The notes: generated by a model from the letters alone, not told the origin. DNA of 64,000 nucleotides from an uncultured Burkholderiales bacterium (GCA_937944385.1 CALDYQ010000047.1:61000-124999); one strand, 5' to 3'. Positions 41,810 through 51,523 are shown, counted from the first letter of the stretch. A program made the numbers and translations.

Positions 41810-43123
41810 ATGATGTCACCGCTCCAGAAGCTCCTCCAAGAATTCGCCGAGATCGACCGGGCGGAATCGCTCCAGATCGGGCTCGTCGTCTTCGCCGTCG
41901 CGGTTGGACTCGTGCTCGCCTGGGTGACGACCCGACGGCGTGCGAGAGCCGGGACCGAAATCGCCCATGCGCCGTTCGTCGAGGCGCTGCTCTATGGCGT
42001 CATCTTCCCGGCGATCGCGACCGTGGTGCTCGCCGCCGGGGGGTACGTGCTGGGCGGCCGCAGGCTGCCCACGCTCATCCTGCTTGCGCTCACGATCTTC
42101 GGCTCGCTCACCGTCCTGCGGCTCGTCGCGCAGCTCCTCAGGCGGTTGTTCCCGGATTCGGCCAACATCCGCATGCTCATCAACTGGGCGAGTGTCGCGG
42201 TCTGGCTCGGCATCGTGCTCAATGCCCTCGGTCTGCTCGGGCCGCTCGCCGAGGATCTCGATCAGGTCGTGCTTCCGCTCGGCAAGGCGAGCGTGTCGGT
42301 GCTCGCGCTCCTGCAGGGCTTCGCGATGGTCTGCCTCACGGTGGTGGCCGCGCTCTGGATCTCCGCCTTTCTCGAAAGCCGCCTGCTCGCGCTCGATCTG
42401 GATACGAGTCTCCGGCTCGTCTTTTCGCGGGCATTGCGCGCACTGCTCTTCGTGGTCGCACTGCTCGTGGCGCTCTCTGCGGCCGGCATCGATCTCACGG
42501 TGCTGTCGGTGTTCGGCGGCGCGCTCGGTGTGGGGCTGGGCCTCGGCCTCCAGCGCATCGCAGCGAATTACGTGAGCGGCTTCGCGATCCTGCTCGAGCG
42601 CTCGTTTCGCGTGGGGGATGTGGTCCGCATCGACAACGCCTTCGAAGGCCAGATCACCGACATCCGGAGCCGCTACACCGTCGTTCGTTCGCCCACGGGG
42701 CGTGAGTCGATCGTGCCCAATGAGTCGCTCATGACGCAGCGGATCGAGAGCCTCTCCTTCGCCGATCGGCGCATCGCCCTCACCACCGTGGTGGGCGTGG
42801 CCTACGGCAGCGACATCGACCTCGTGACCCGCCTGCTCGAGGACGCGGCGCGCGCCCAGCCCCGCGTGCTCGCCGATCCTGCGCCGCGGGCGATGCTGTC
42901 GAATTTCGGCGCGGACGGGCTCGAGTTCACGCTCGGCTTTTGGATCGACGACCCCGAGAATGGCCAGCTCAACGTGCGCTCCGACGTGAACCGCGCAATC
43001 CTCGCCGCCTTCCGCGCGCATGGAGTCGAGATTCCTTTTCCGCAGCGCGTCATCCATCAGGTTGCCGCCACCGCGTCTGCCGCACCCGTGGCGACCTCCG
43101 CTTCCCTCTCCTCCGAGTCCTGA
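41810..43123 (+). CDS. MscS-family mechanosensitive channel
   Basis: A 437-residue inner membrane protein with about six hydrophobic segments followed by the MscS core: the pore helix FGGALGVGLGLGLQRIAANY (about 235-255) then LLERSFRVGDVVRI and the beta domain with VVRSPTGRESIVPNESLM. It should open on membrane tension and release solutes. A GATAAT hexamer (41797-41802) ends 8 bases before ATG 41810, so earlier in-frame ATG 41801 would lie inside the promoter; hence the chosen start. The tex gene follows after one base. Confidence 0.9.
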   Translation: MMSPLQKLLQEFAEIDRAESLQIGLVVFAVAVGLVLAWVTTRRRARAGTEIAHAPFVEALLYGVIFPAIATVVLAAGGYVLGGRRLPTLILLALTIFGSLTVLRLVAQLLRRLFPDSANIRMLINWASVAVWLGIVLNALGLLGPLAEDLDQVVLPLGKASVSVLALLQGFAMVCLTVVAALWISAFLESRLLALDLDTSLRLVFSRALRALLFVVALLVALSAAGIDLTVLSVFGGALGVGLGLGLQRIAANYVSGFAILLERSFRVGDVVRIDNAFEGQITDIRSRYTVVRSPTGRESIVPNESLMTQRIESLSFADRRIALTTVVGVAYGSDIDLVTRLLEDAARAQPRVLADPAPRAMLSNFGADGLEFTLGFWIDDPENGQLNVRSDVNRAILAAFRAHGVEIPFPQRVIHQVAATASAAPVATSASLSSES

Positions 43124-43124
43124 C

Positions 43125-45440
43125 ATGCCTGAGCCCCTGATCACCCGCCTTGCGCGGGAAGTGAACGTTTTGCCTGCCCAGGTCGAGGCCGCCGTGCGCC
43201 TGCTCGACGAGGGCGCGACCGTGCCTTTCATCGCCCGCTACCGCAAAGAAGCCACACAAGGCCTCGACGATGCGCAGTTGCGCCTGCTCGCCGAACGGCT
43301 CGATGACCTGCGCGAGCTCGACCGGCGCCGGGAAAGCGTGATCGAGGCGATCCGCGCGCAGGGCAAGCTGACCGATGCACTCGCCCGCGCGCTCGATGCA
43401 GCCGAGACCAGGCAGAAGATCGAGGATCTCTACGCGCCCTACAAGCAGAAACGCCGCACCAAGGCGCAGATTGCGCGCGAGGCGGGTCTCGAGCCGCTCG
43501 CAGACCGACTGCTCGCCGATCCGACGCAGCCACCGCTCACGCTCGCTGCGGCCTACGTGAATGCCGAGGCGGGCTTCGCCGAGCCCCAGGCGGCGCTCGA
43601 TGGCGCGCGCGACCTGCTCGCTGAACGCTGGGCCGAGGATGCCGCGCTCGTCGGGCCGCTGCGCGAGTGGCTTTGGCAAAACGGGCTCTTCACGAGTCGC
43701 GCAGCCGAGGGCAAGGAGGCGACCGAAGCCGCCGCGAAGTTCCGTGACTACTTCGACTACGCCGAGCCGATCGCCCGCGTGCCATCGCATCGCGCGCTCG
43801 CCGTGTTTCGCGGCTGGCTCGCCGAGGTGCTTACGGTCAAGCTCGAGCAGCCTGCGGTCGAGGGTGCACCCGCCGGCGCGATGACACCCGCCGAGGCGAG
43901 GATCGCCGCGCATCTCGGCTGGACGCACCAGGGCCGACCGGCGGATGACTGGATCCGGCGTGTGATTGGCTGGTGCTGGCGGGTGAAGCTCGCACCGGCC
44001 GCCGAACGCGATCTCTTCGCCCGGCTGCGGGAGGCGGCCGAGGCGGTGGCCATCCGCATCTTCGGCGAGAACCTGCGCGAACTGCTCCTTGCGCCGCCCG
44101 CCGGGGCAAGGCCAGTCATGGGGCTCGACCCGGCGATTCGAACGGGGGTCAAGGTCGCGGTGGTCGATGCGACCGGAAAGGTGGTGGCCACCGACACGGT
44201 CTACCCACACGAGCCGCGTCGCGATTGGCAAGGGGCGCTCGCCACGCTCGAGCGGCTCTGCCGTACCCATGCCGTGGCGCTGATCGCGATCGGCAACGGC
44301 ACCGCAAGCCGCGAGACCGACCAGCTCGCCGCCGAACTCGTCAAGCGACTCGGCGGCGGGGTCACCAGGGCGGTCATTTCCGAGGCCGGTGCCTCGGTCT
44401 ACTCGGCGAGCGAATACGCAAGCGAGGAACTGCCGACGCTCGACGTCTCGCTGCGCGGGGCGGTATCGATCGCGCGACGGCTGCAGGATCCGCTCGCCGA
44501 ACTCGTGAAGATCGATCCGAAGTCGATCGGTGTCGGCCAGTATCAGCACGACGTGAACCAGAGCGCGCTCGCGCGGAAGCTCGACGCCGTGGTCGAGGAT
44601 TGCGTGAACGCGGTCGGGGTCGATGTGAACCTCGCCAGCGTGCCGCTGCTCACCCGTGTGGCTGGGCTCACCCCCTCGCTCGCCCGGGCGATCGTGCGGC
44701 ATCGGGACGAACGGGGTGCATTCGCCGACCGTCGGGCCCTGCTCGAAGTGCCGGGGCTCGGGCCCAAGACGTTCGAGCAGTGCGCGGGCTTTCTGCGCAT
44801 CCGTGACGGAGCCAACCCGCTCGATGCCTCTGCCGTGCATCCCGAGAGTTATCCGCTGGTCGAAGCGATCCTCGCCCGCGTCAAGCGGCCGCTCGCCGAG
44901 ATCCTCGGCCGCAGTGGTGCCCTGAAGGCGCTGCCCGCGGCCGAGCTCACCGCGCTCGGCTTCGGCGAGGCCACGGTGCGCGATGTGCTCGCCGAGCTCG
45001 AAAAGCCGGGGCGTGACCCGCGCGGCGAGTTCCGGGTCGCGCGCTTCAACGACGGGGTGAGCGATCTTGCCGATCTGCGCGAGGGCATGATTCTCGAGGG
45101 CACGGTGACCAATGTGGCCGCCTTCGGCGCCTTCGTGGACATCGGCGTGCATCAGGACGGGCTCGTGCATGTTTCGCAGCTTGCCAACCGCTTCGTGCGT
45201 GACCCGCAAGAGGTCGTCAAGCCGGGTCAGATCGTGCGCGTGAAGGTGCTCGAGGTCGATCTCGCGCGCAAGCGCATCGCACTGTCGATGCGGCTCGATG
45301 CCGAGATGCGGTCGAACGCGGGCGCCCAGGGCGAGCGTGTGGACATCCGCACCGGCCCGGCGCCGTCGCAGCGCCGTCGGGCCGCCACGCCGCCCGCCGA
45401 GACTGCGATGGCGCGAGCCTTTGCCGCGCTCAAGCGCTGA
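43125..45440 (+). CDS. tex: Tex-family RNA-binding transcription accessory protein
   Basis: A 771-residue nucleic-acid-binding protein. It has the helical N-terminus (VPFIARYRKEATQGLDDAQL, abbreviated), a YqgF-like RNase H fold (MGLDPAIRTGVKVAVVD), helix-hairpin-helix repeats (LTPSLARAIVRHRDERGAF) and a C-terminal S1 domain (EGTVTNVAAFGAFVDIGVHQ, about 650-715). Tex is conserved in most bacteria and affects transcription and stress tolerance. The ATG at 43125 directly follows mscS. The last 11 bases overlap the convergent MFS gene. Confidence 0.95.
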   Translation: MPEPLITRLAREVNVLPAQVEAAVRLLDEGATVPFIARYRKEATQGLDDAQLRLLAERLDDLRELDRRRESVIEAIRAQGKLTDALARALDAAETRQKIEDLYAPYKQKRRTKAQIAREAGLEPLADRLLADPTQPPLTLAAAYVNAEAGFAEPQAALDGARDLLAERWAEDAALVGPLREWLWQNGLFTSRAAEGKEATEAAAKFRDYFDYAEPIARVPSHRALAVFRGWLAEVLTVKLEQPAVEGAPAGAMTPAEARIAAHLGWTHQGRPADDWIRRVIGWCWRVKLAPAAERDLFARLREAAEAVAIRIFGENLRELLLAPPAGARPVMGLDPAIRTGVKVAVVDATGKVVATDTVYPHEPRRDWQGALATLERLCRTHAVALIAIGNGTASRETDQLAAELVKRLGGGVTRAVISEAGASVYSASEYASEELPTLDVSLRGAVSIARRLQDPLAELVKIDPKSIGVGQYQHDVNQSALARKLDAVVEDCVNAVGVDVNLASVPLLTRVAGLTPSLARAIVRHRDERGAFADRRALLEVPGLGPKTFEQCAGFLRIRDGANPLDASAVHPESYPLVEAILARVKRPLAEILGRSGALKALPAAELTALGFGEATVRDVLAELEKPGRDPRGEFRVARFNDGVSDLADLREGMILEGTVTNVAAFGAFVDIGVHQDGLVHVSQLANRFVRDPQEVVKPGQIVRVKVLEVDLARKRIALSMRLDAEMRSNAGAQGERVDIRTGPAPSQRRRAATPPAETAMARAFAALKR

Positions 45441-46650
45441 GCCGGGCCGATGCCGCGAGCGCACGTCGTTGGGCCAGCCAAAACGCCGCCGCAGCGGCCG
45501 ACGCGAGGAGGATCAGGGCGACCAGAGCAAGCCGGTAGCCCGCATCGAAGAGCCAGAGAGCGGCGACCATGGACGGCCCCGCGGCACGGGCAAGCGAGGC
45601 GGGGAGACCGATCAAGCCGTTGAGCGACCCGGCGTACGCCTGCGAGACGTACTGCGCCATGGCGGTGGCCTTGACGATCGTGTTCATGCCGTTGGCGAGC
45701 CCGAAGCACAGTCCGAAGCCCAGCGCGGCGGCGAGCGCGACGGCGGGGCGCTGCGTGGCCACGAGCAGCAACACGAGCGCAAACGGAAGCAGCACGGGCA
45801 CCCAGCGGTTCGTGCGGTGCACGTCCCAGCGGCGCTCGGCGACATAGAGGACGAGCCTGCCGAGTGTCTGCAGCGCGCCGATCGCAGCCGGGATCGCCAC
45901 CACCCAGACGGCCGGCAGTCTGGCCTCGGTGAGCATGGGCACGAGATGTGCCGCCACGGCCGTGGTCACGCCGCCAAAGATCACGAAAAAGCAGGCGATG
46001 CCCCAAAACGGCAGCGTACGCAGATGGGGCGAGAGATCGCCGCGCGTCCCTGGCGCAGGTGAAGGCAAGCGCTCGCCGCGGAGCAGCGTGGCATGAATTG
46101 GCAAAACGCACAGCCAATGCAGCCCGGCCATCACCGCAAGGGCGTGTCGCCAGCCGAGTCGCGAAATAAGCTCGGCGCAGAGCGGAATGAACACGGTGCT
46201 CGCGAGTCCGCCGAGAAAGGTGAGCGTGATGATTGCGCGACGGTAGCCCTCGGGATAGCGGCGGATCAGTACGGCAAAGGCCGGTGCGTAGAGCGTGCCG
46301 GCCATCGCGGCGCCGATGAGCATGAAGCCGAAGTAAAGCGTCGTCTGTGTCGTGGCGTGCGAGACCACGAGCAATCCGGCGCCGGCAAGCAGCGAGCCGG
46401 CGCTCATCAGGGCGCGGGCGCCACCACGCTCGATCCATCGCCCTGCCGGGAAGGCGAGCAGGCCCTCGACCACGAGCGCGAGCGAGAAGGCGGCCGCGGC
46501 ATCGACTCGCGAGAGCCCGAGATCGCGCTCGAAGTGGACGAGAAAAAGCGAGAAGCTGTAGTAGAGCGTCCCCCAGCTCACGAGCTGCCCGACCGACAGC
46601 CAGAACACGAAGCCTCGGGGCGGCAGGGCGAAGGAAGGTGTCACCTGCAT
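45430..46650 (-). CDS. MFS transporter
   Basis: A 406-residue protein with twelve predicted spans. The loop after helix 2 has the motif-A-like FPAGRWIERGGARALM, and helix 1 shows SVGQLVSWGTLYYSF, typical of the oxalate/formate antiporter-like or MCT-like MFS groups. Substrate is not assignable. The ATG at 46650 was chosen because the N-terminal hydrophobic region follows after about 15 residues. Its stop overlaps tex on the opposite strand. Confidence 0.85.
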   Translation of the reverse strand: MQVTPSFALPPRGFVFWLSVGQLVSWGTLYYSFSLFLVHFERDLGLSRVDAAAAFSLALVVEGLLAFPAGRWIERGGARALMSAGSLLAGAGLLVVSHATTQTTLYFGFMLIGAAMAGTLYAPAFAVLIRRYPEGYRRAIITLTFLGGLASTVFIPLCAELISRLGWRHALAVMAGLHWLCVLPIHATLLRGERLPSPAPGTRGDLSPHLRTLPFWGIACFFVIFGGVTTAVAAHLVPMLTEARLPAVWVVAIPAAIGALQTLGRLVLYVAERRWDVHRTNRWVPVLLPFALVLLLVATQRPAVALAAALGFGLCFGLANGMNTIVKATAMAQYVSQAYAGSLNGLIGLPASLARAAGPSMVAALWLFDAGYRLALVALILLASAAAAAFWLAQRRALAASARLSA

Positions 46651-46722
46651 CGTCCGGAACGATAGCGGGCCGGCCGATCGTTCCTTGGTCGGTGTCTCAG
46701 GCAGCACGCGTCTGGCAGCAGG

Positions 46723-47817
46723 CTAGAACAGTGCCGCCTGTCCCGCGAGCCGCCCCGGGTCGAACTGCGTCGGATCGAGCGGATAGCGTGCGGCAAGTGC
46801 CTCTCCGGTGGCGAGGCCGTAGCGCGTGCAGGCGAGACGAAAGCGCTGCCGGATCAGATCCGCCCACGGGCCCTGGCCCTTCATGCGCTCGCCGAAGGTG
46901 CTCACGTTCTCGGCGCCGCCGCGCAGCTCGCGGATGCGCGCCATCACGTGCGCCGCCCGGTCGGGGAAGTGTTCTTCGAGCCACGCAAGCCAGAGCGGGC
47001 GCACTTCCCACGGCAGCCGCAGGATCGTGTAGCCCGCCCCGACCGCACCCGCCCGAGCCGCGCGCTCGAGCACGGCTTCGAGGAAGGCGTCGTTCAGAAA
47101 CGGAATGATCGGCGCGACGAGCACGCTCACAGGCACGCCCGCCTCGGCGAGCGCGCGCACGGCGTCGAGGCGCCGCTCGGGCGAGGCTGCCCGCGGCTCG
47201 AGAATGCGTGTGAGACGCCGCTCGAGCTGGGAGATCGAGATGAACACGTGCACGAGGCGATCGCGCGCCATCGCGCCGAGCAGGTCGAGGTCGCGCGTGA
47301 TGAGCGCGCCCTTCGTCACGAGCGTCAGCGGATGCTGGCATTCGGCCAGCACCTCGAGCACGCTGCGCGTGATCCGTTCGGTCTTCTCGATCGGTTGATA
47401 CGGATCGGTCGCGGCACCGAGGTTGATCGTCGTCACCCGGTAGCCGGGGCGCGCGAGTTCGGCCCGGAGGAGCGCGGCCGCATTGCGCTTGGCGAAGAGC
47501 TGGGTCTCGAAGTCGAGCCCCGGCGAGAGGTTCACATAAGCATGGGTCGGCCGCGCGTAGCAGTAGATGCAGCCGTGCTCGCAGCCCCGGTACGGGTTGA
47601 TCGACCGCGTGAAGCGCACATCGGGCGAGTCGTTGTGCGAGAGGATCGAGCGCGCCTCTTCGATGTGGATCGCCGTTCGGGGTGAAGGCGGCGCTTCATC
47701 GTCCTCGGCGATCACCCAGCCATCGTCGAAGGCTTCGCGGCGCACCGACTCGAAGCGGCCGGAGAGATTCGCCGTCGCGCCGCGGCCCTTGATCACCTGG
47801 GATTGATTGTCCCGCAT
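46723..47817 (-). CDS. PA0069-type radical SAM protein
   Basis: A 364-residue radical S-adenosylmethionine protein. The cluster motif is in GCEHGCIYCYA (CxxxCxxC), after NPYRGCEHG. Other blocks are GAATDPYQPIEK, TKGALITRDLDLL and FISISQLERRLTRILEPRAAS (abbreviated). The family is related to spore photoproduct lyase-like SplB enzymes but its substrate is unknown. Alternative ATG at 47832. It stands alone between the MFS and arginase genes on the same strand. Confidence 0.88.
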   Translation of the reverse strand: MRDNQSQVIKGRGATANLSGRFESVRREAFDDGWVIAEDDEAPPSPRTAIHIEEARSILSHNDSPDVRFTRSINPYRGCEHGCIYCYARPTHAYVNLSPGLDFETQLFAKRNAAALLRAELARPGYRVTTINLGAATDPYQPIEKTERITRSVLEVLAECQHPLTLVTKGALITRDLDLLGAMARDRLVHVFISISQLERRLTRILEPRAASPERRLDAVRALAEAGVPVSVLVAPIIPFLNDAFLEAVLERAARAGAVGAGYTILRLPWEVRPLWLAWLEEHFPDRAAHVMARIRELRGGAENVSTFGERMKGQGPWADLIRQRFRLACTRYGLATGEALAARYPLDPTQFDPGRLAGQAALF

Positions 47818-47878
47818 GCTGTGATTATGCACAGCTGTCGTCCCCTCGGCGAGCGCGCCAGAGCGCAGCGGCGCGGGC

Positions 47879-48817
47879 TCAGCGCACGCCGCGCCGCATC
47901 AGGGTGGACTTGCCGAACAGGCTCTCGATCAGGTCGACCGCAAGCCGCGCGGTGCGGTTCTTCACGTCGAAGGCCGGGTTGAGTTCCATCACGTCGAGCG
48001 AGCCGAGGCGCCCGGTGTCGGCGATCATCTCCATGCAAAGCTGGGCTTCGCGATAGGTCGGCCCGCCCGGCACGGTCGTGCCCACCCCGGGCGCGATCTC
48101 GGGGTCGAGGAAATCGACGTCGAAGCTCACGTGCAGATGCGTGGTCTCGTCGACGCCGGCGAGCGCGGATTCCATGACCGTGCGCATGCCGAGTTCGTCG
48201 ATCGATCGCATGTCGTACACCTCGAGCCCCTGCTCGTGCACGAAGCGCTTCTCCTCCGGGTCGACGCTGCGGATGCCGATCTGCACGATCTCGGCTGTAG
48301 TGATCGCGGGGACCTGGTCGGACAGATGGACGAGGGCGTCGGCGCCATGGCCGAAGAGGGTGGCCACCGGCATGCCGTGGATGTTGCCCGAGGGCGTGAT
48401 CACGCTCGTGTTGAAGTCGGCATGGGCATCGAACCAGAGCACGCGCAGGCGTCGTCCGGTGCGTCGGCAATGCGCCGCGACCGCGGCGATCGAGCCGATC
48501 GCGAGGCAGTGATCGCCGCCCATGAGGATCGGCAGTTCACCGGCACGCAGTGCGTGGCTCATGGCGTCCCGCACCGCGACGTTCCAGGCGAGCACCTCCG
48601 GCAAATGCCGGTAGCCTTCGACCGGCGGCAGCCAGGGGTTGGGCGGCCCGCTCAGATTGCCGTCGTCATGGACGACGCGTCCGCGCGCGCTGAGCGCCTC
48701 GGCGAGACCCGCCACCCGGAGCGCCTCGGGGCCCATCGAGGCCCCGCGCGCACCGGCGCCGACGTCGGTGGGCACACCAATCAGACGGATCGGAGATGCA
48801 GTGGGCGCCGCCAGCAT
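47879..48817 (-). CDS. rocF: Arginase
   Basis: A Mn-dependent ureohydrolase of 312 residues that splits arginine to ornithine and urea. Metal and substrate motifs: GGDHCLAIGSI, WFDAHADFNT, the arginase-type SGNIHGMPVA loop and SFDVDFLDPEIAPGVGT. The start GVPTDVGAGARGASMGPEAL (about 14-33) also favours arginase over agmatinase. No urease is visible. TAGAAT ends 7 bases before the ATG with no ribosome site, suggesting a leaderless message. Distance from the decarboxylase gene is about 6 kb, same strand. Confidence 0.88.
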   Translation of the reverse strand: MLAAPTASPIRLIGVPTDVGAGARGASMGPEALRVAGLAEALSARGRVVHDDGNLSGPPNPWLPPVEGYRHLPEVLAWNVAVRDAMSHALRAGELPILMGGDHCLAIGSIAAVAAHCRRTGRRLRVLWFDAHADFNTSVITPSGNIHGMPVATLFGHGADALVHLSDQVPAITTAEIVQIGIRSVDPEEKRFVHEQGLEVYDMRSIDELGMRTVMESALAGVDETTHLHVSFDVDFLDPEIAPGVGTTVPGGPTYREAQLCMEMIADTGRLGSLDVMELNPAFDVKNRTARLAVDLIESLFGKSTLMRRGVR

Positions 48818-48823
48818 CCAGGG

Positions 48824-48829
48824 ATTCTA
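48824..48829 (-). promoter_or_regulatory. TAGAAT -10-like element directly before arginase
   Basis: TAGAAT on the minus strand ends 7 bases before the arginase ATG at 48817, in the same CCTAGAATCC context as ttcA. A transcript would start on the ATG. Confidence 0.45.
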
Positions 48830-48865
48830 GGCAGACCCGTGCTGTCGGCTTTTCGCACCCGCAAG

Positions 48866-49951
48866 CTACGCGCGGAAGGTCCGACTGGCAAAGCTCACCG
48901 ACAGCGCGCCCGGGCCGAGCATCAAGGCGCCGGTCATGCTCATCGGGGCCACGCTCAGGGTGACCTGCTGGCGTGTGCACTGCGTCCGCAGTTCGGCAAA
49001 CTGCGGCAGCGCCTCGAGCGCATCGAGCGGTCCGGCGTAGCTCACCGCGATCAGCGGGTTGGCGAGGGTTCCGCTCTCGAGCGCGCGCAGGCAGCGGCCC
49101 AGGACGGTGCCCAGCCCGCGAGGGCCGCGCCGGACGCGCTCGGCGACCCGGATTCGATCCGCCTGCATGTGGAGCATGGGCACGAGCGAAAACATCTCAC
49201 CCAGGTGTTGCTTCCAGAGCGGGATTGGCCGCCTTTCCACTCTCCGCGCCGCACGGGCGATGAAGTCGAATCGTCCCGGCATGGCGAGCGTGTGCACATG
49301 GGCGCGGAACTCGTTGAGCGACTGGGCGATCGTCGCGGCCGGCGCATTGCTCTCGCGCAGACGCACGGCCTCGGCGAGCAGGACGCCGCAGCCGGTCAGG
49401 GCGTTGGTCGCGTCGACCACCCACCCACGTAGGGGAGGCGCGCTCGGGTCGAGCGAGCGACGGACTTTGGTGTGGATCAGGACCAGCGACTGCACGGCGG
49501 CGATCGCGTAGCTGTAGACCTTGCTGCGGCGCGCCGACGCGGTGATGACGATGACCCCCGTCGTGCCGCGACGAAGGTGACGCTGGATCGTGTCCCGCAG
49601 CACCACGGGTGACGAGGGTAAGGATTGCGCGGTCGTGGCTAAGGTCGGGAGCAGCCGCTCCAGCTGTCGCGTGAGTGCGCTCGGCTCGCGCGTCTCGGCC
49701 AGTTCGCCGCCCGCTGCAGGAATCCGCCGCGGTGCCACCACGATGTGGTGATAGTCGAGCCACGACTGCGGCATGTCGCATGCGCTGTCGACCACGATGA
49801 CCGTGCGACGGCAGGCCTCGGCATCCGGGCGGTCGCTGACGCCAGGCAGGGTCGACGGACTCTGCTGATCGCGCACGTAGTCGAGCGCGAGGGCGGTCGG
49901 CATGTCGAGCGCGTCGTAGCCCTCGACGCGCGCGGAGGCGGCGGTGAACAT
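48866..49951 (-). CDS. DegV-family protein
   Basis: A 361-residue protein. After a nonconserved N-terminus (about 45 residues) comes the DegV opening TVIVVDSACDMPQSWLDYHH (abbreviated), IVVAPRRI, then VIVITASARRSKVYSYA and LRGWVVDATNALTGCG. DegV proteins bind fatty acids; some serve fatty acid kinases in Gram-positives. It is longer than the usual 280 residues, with an extended C-terminus LSVAPMSMTGALMLGPGALS. The start could be ATG 49951 or 49903. It is a single gene. Confidence 0.78.
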   Translation of the reverse strand: MFTAASARVEGYDALDMPTALALDYVRDQQSPSTLPGVSDRPDAEACRRTVIVVDSACDMPQSWLDYHHIVVAPRRIPAAGGELAETREPSALTRQLERLLPTLATTAQSLPSSPVVLRDTIQRHLRRGTTGVIVITASARRSKVYSYAIAAVQSLVLIHTKVRRSLDPSAPPLRGWVVDATNALTGCGVLLAEAVRLRESNAPAATIAQSLNEFRAHVHTLAMPGRFDFIARAARRVERRPIPLWKQHLGEMFSLVPMLHMQADRIRVAERVRRGPRGLGTVLGRCLRALESGTLANPLIAVSYAGPLDALEALPQFAELRTQCTRQQVTLSVAPMSMTGALMLGPGALSVSFASRTFRA

Positions 49952-50096
49952 GGTATGTGGTGAGTGCTGGCGGTGGGCGGTGTAGCCTCGATGCGAGCCC
50001 TGTTCCTCTCACGGCGTCGCGGCCTTGTCGCGCCATGCTAGCGTGCCCGGCGCGCGCAGCAAGATCGGAATTGGCCGAACTTGCGCGGAGACTGCG

Positions 50097-51089
50097 TCAG
50101 CGCATGAGTTCGAGGAAGCGCGCTACACCGATGTTGCCGCCCGAGAGCGTGACGGCCACCCGTCGGCCGGCAAAACGCTCGCGATGCGTCCACACCGCGG
50201 CGAGCGCGGCCGCTCCCGAGGGCTCGACCACGATCTTGAGCCGCTCGAACAGGAGCCGCATCATCTCGAGCACGTTGGCGTCACTCGTGGTGAGTATGCC
50301 CGCGACCTCGCGCGAGATGATCTGCCACGGCCGCACGCCCACGGCTTGGGTCTGCAGGCCGTCGCAGATCGTGCGCGGCACGTCGATCGCCACGATCTCG
50401 CCCATCGCGAGCGACTGCTGGATGTCGTTGCCGGCTTCGGGCTCGGCGCCGAAGACTTCGCAGTCGGGCAGGAGCTGCTTGATTGCAACGGCACAGCCGG
50501 AGAGCAGGCCGCCGCCGCTCGCGCAGACCACGAGCGCATCCACGCGGCCGCCATCGAGTGCGATCTCGAGCCCGCAGGTGCCCTGGCCGGCCATCACCCC
50601 CAGATGATCGAATGGGGGAATCAACTGCCCGCCGCGTTCGTGCTGGATGCGCTCGGCGATCGCTGCACGGTCGTCGCGATAACGGTCGTAGAGCACCACC
50701 TCGGCGCCATAGCCGCGCGTGGCCTCGATCTTGAGCGCGGGTGCATCCTCTGGCATGACGATCACCGCGCGGGTGCCCAAGAGCTGGGCCGCGAGCGCGA
50801 CCGCTTGCGCATGGTTGCCCGAGGAGAACGCCACGATGCCCTGCGCCCGCTCGGCGGGCGTCAGCATCGCGATCGCGTTGTAGGCGCCGCGGAACTTGAA
50901 CGCCCCGCTGCGCTGGAAATTCTCGGCCTTGAGCAGGAGCTCGCAGCCGAACAGGCGGTCGAGCGTGCGGCTCGTGAGGATCGGCGTGCGGTGCGCGACG
51001 CCGCGTAGCCGCTCGGCCGCCGCGGTGACATCGGCAAAGGTGAGCGGAAGCCCGGGGGCGTGGTCGGTCGTGGCTGGCGGGAAGGACAT
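50097..51089 (-). CDS. Threonine/serine dehydratase-like PLP enzyme
   Basis: A 330-residue fold-II PLP enzyme without the ACT regulatory domain of biosynthetic IlvA. Lys is in GAFKFRGAYNA, the phosphate-binding loop is ASGGGLLSG, and SSGNHAQAVALAA is conserved. Such short forms include catabolic threonine dehydratase, serine racemase and threo-3-hydroxyaspartate dehydratase; sequence alone does not choose. The ATG at 51089 (MSFPPATTD) is 14 bases after the VOC gene stop, so they probably share a transcript. Confidence 0.85.
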   Translation of the reverse strand: MSFPPATTDHAPGLPLTFADVTAAAERLRGVAHRTPILTSRTLDRLFGCELLLKAENFQRSGAFKFRGAYNAIAMLTPAERAQGIVAFSSGNHAQAVALAAQLLGTRAVIVMPEDAPALKIEATRGYGAEVVLYDRYRDDRAAIAERIQHERGGQLIPPFDHLGVMAGQGTCGLEIALDGGRVDALVVCASGGGLLSGCAVAIKQLLPDCEVFGAEPEAGNDIQQSLAMGEIVAIDVPRTICDGLQTQAVGVRPWQIISREVAGILTTSDANVLEMMRLLFERLKIVVEPSGAAALAAVWTHRERFAGRRVAVTLSGGNIGVARFLELMR

Positions 51090-51103
51090 CGGGTGGGTGG
51101 CTG

Positions 51104-51523
51104 TCACTTGGCGAACAGTTGCCCGATGTTCTCGAACGCCTTGAACTCGAGGGCGTTGCCCGAGGGATCGAGCAGGAACATCGTGGCCTGCTCGCCCGGC
51201 TCGCCCTTGAAGCGGAGGTGCGGCTCGATGATGAACTCGGTGCCTTGGGCCCGGAGCCGTTCGGCAAGCGCCCGCCACTCGGACATCGGGAGCACCACGC
51301 CGAAGTGGCGGCAGGGGACGGCATCGCCATCGACGTCACTCGTCTTGGCCATCGAACACTCCTCGGGCGCGAGGTGGGCGACGAGCTGGTGGCCGTAGAA
51401 GTCGAAGTCGACCCAGTGCTCGCTCGATCGGCCCTCGCGGCAGCCGAGCTTGCCGAGATAGAAGTCCCGTGCCGCCGCGAGGTCGTGGGTCGGGAAGGCG
51501 AGATGGAACGGTGGCAGCGGCAT
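51104..51523 (-). CDS. VOC-superfamily (glyoxalase-like) protein
   Basis: A 139-residue protein with two beta-alpha-beta modules. The start PPFHLAFPTHDLAAARDFYLG is the usual VOC opening (abbreviated), HFGVVLPMSEW opens the second module and MFLLDPSGNALEFKAF ends it with the likely Glu metal ligand. His near residue 4 and 68 could be other ligands. Function is unassigned. Cotranscription with the dehydratase-like gene is likely. Confidence 0.85.
   Translation of the reverse strand: MPLPPFHLAFPTHDLAAARDFYLGKLGCREGRSSEHWVDFDFYGHQLVAHLAPEECSMAKTSDVDGDAVPCRHFGVVLPMSEWRALAERLRAQGTEFIIEPHLRFKGEPGEQATMFLLDPSGNALEFKAFENIGQLFAK

Noticed and set aside
43050-45464. An 804-residue open frame antisense to tex
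   Set aside because: It spans almost exactly the tex gene and has no recognisable motif; it is a high-GC shadow of the real frame.
47879-48817. Agmatinase assignment to match the decarboxylase
   Set aside because: The SGNIHGMP loop and the GVPTDVGAGARGASMGPEAL-type opening favour arginase.
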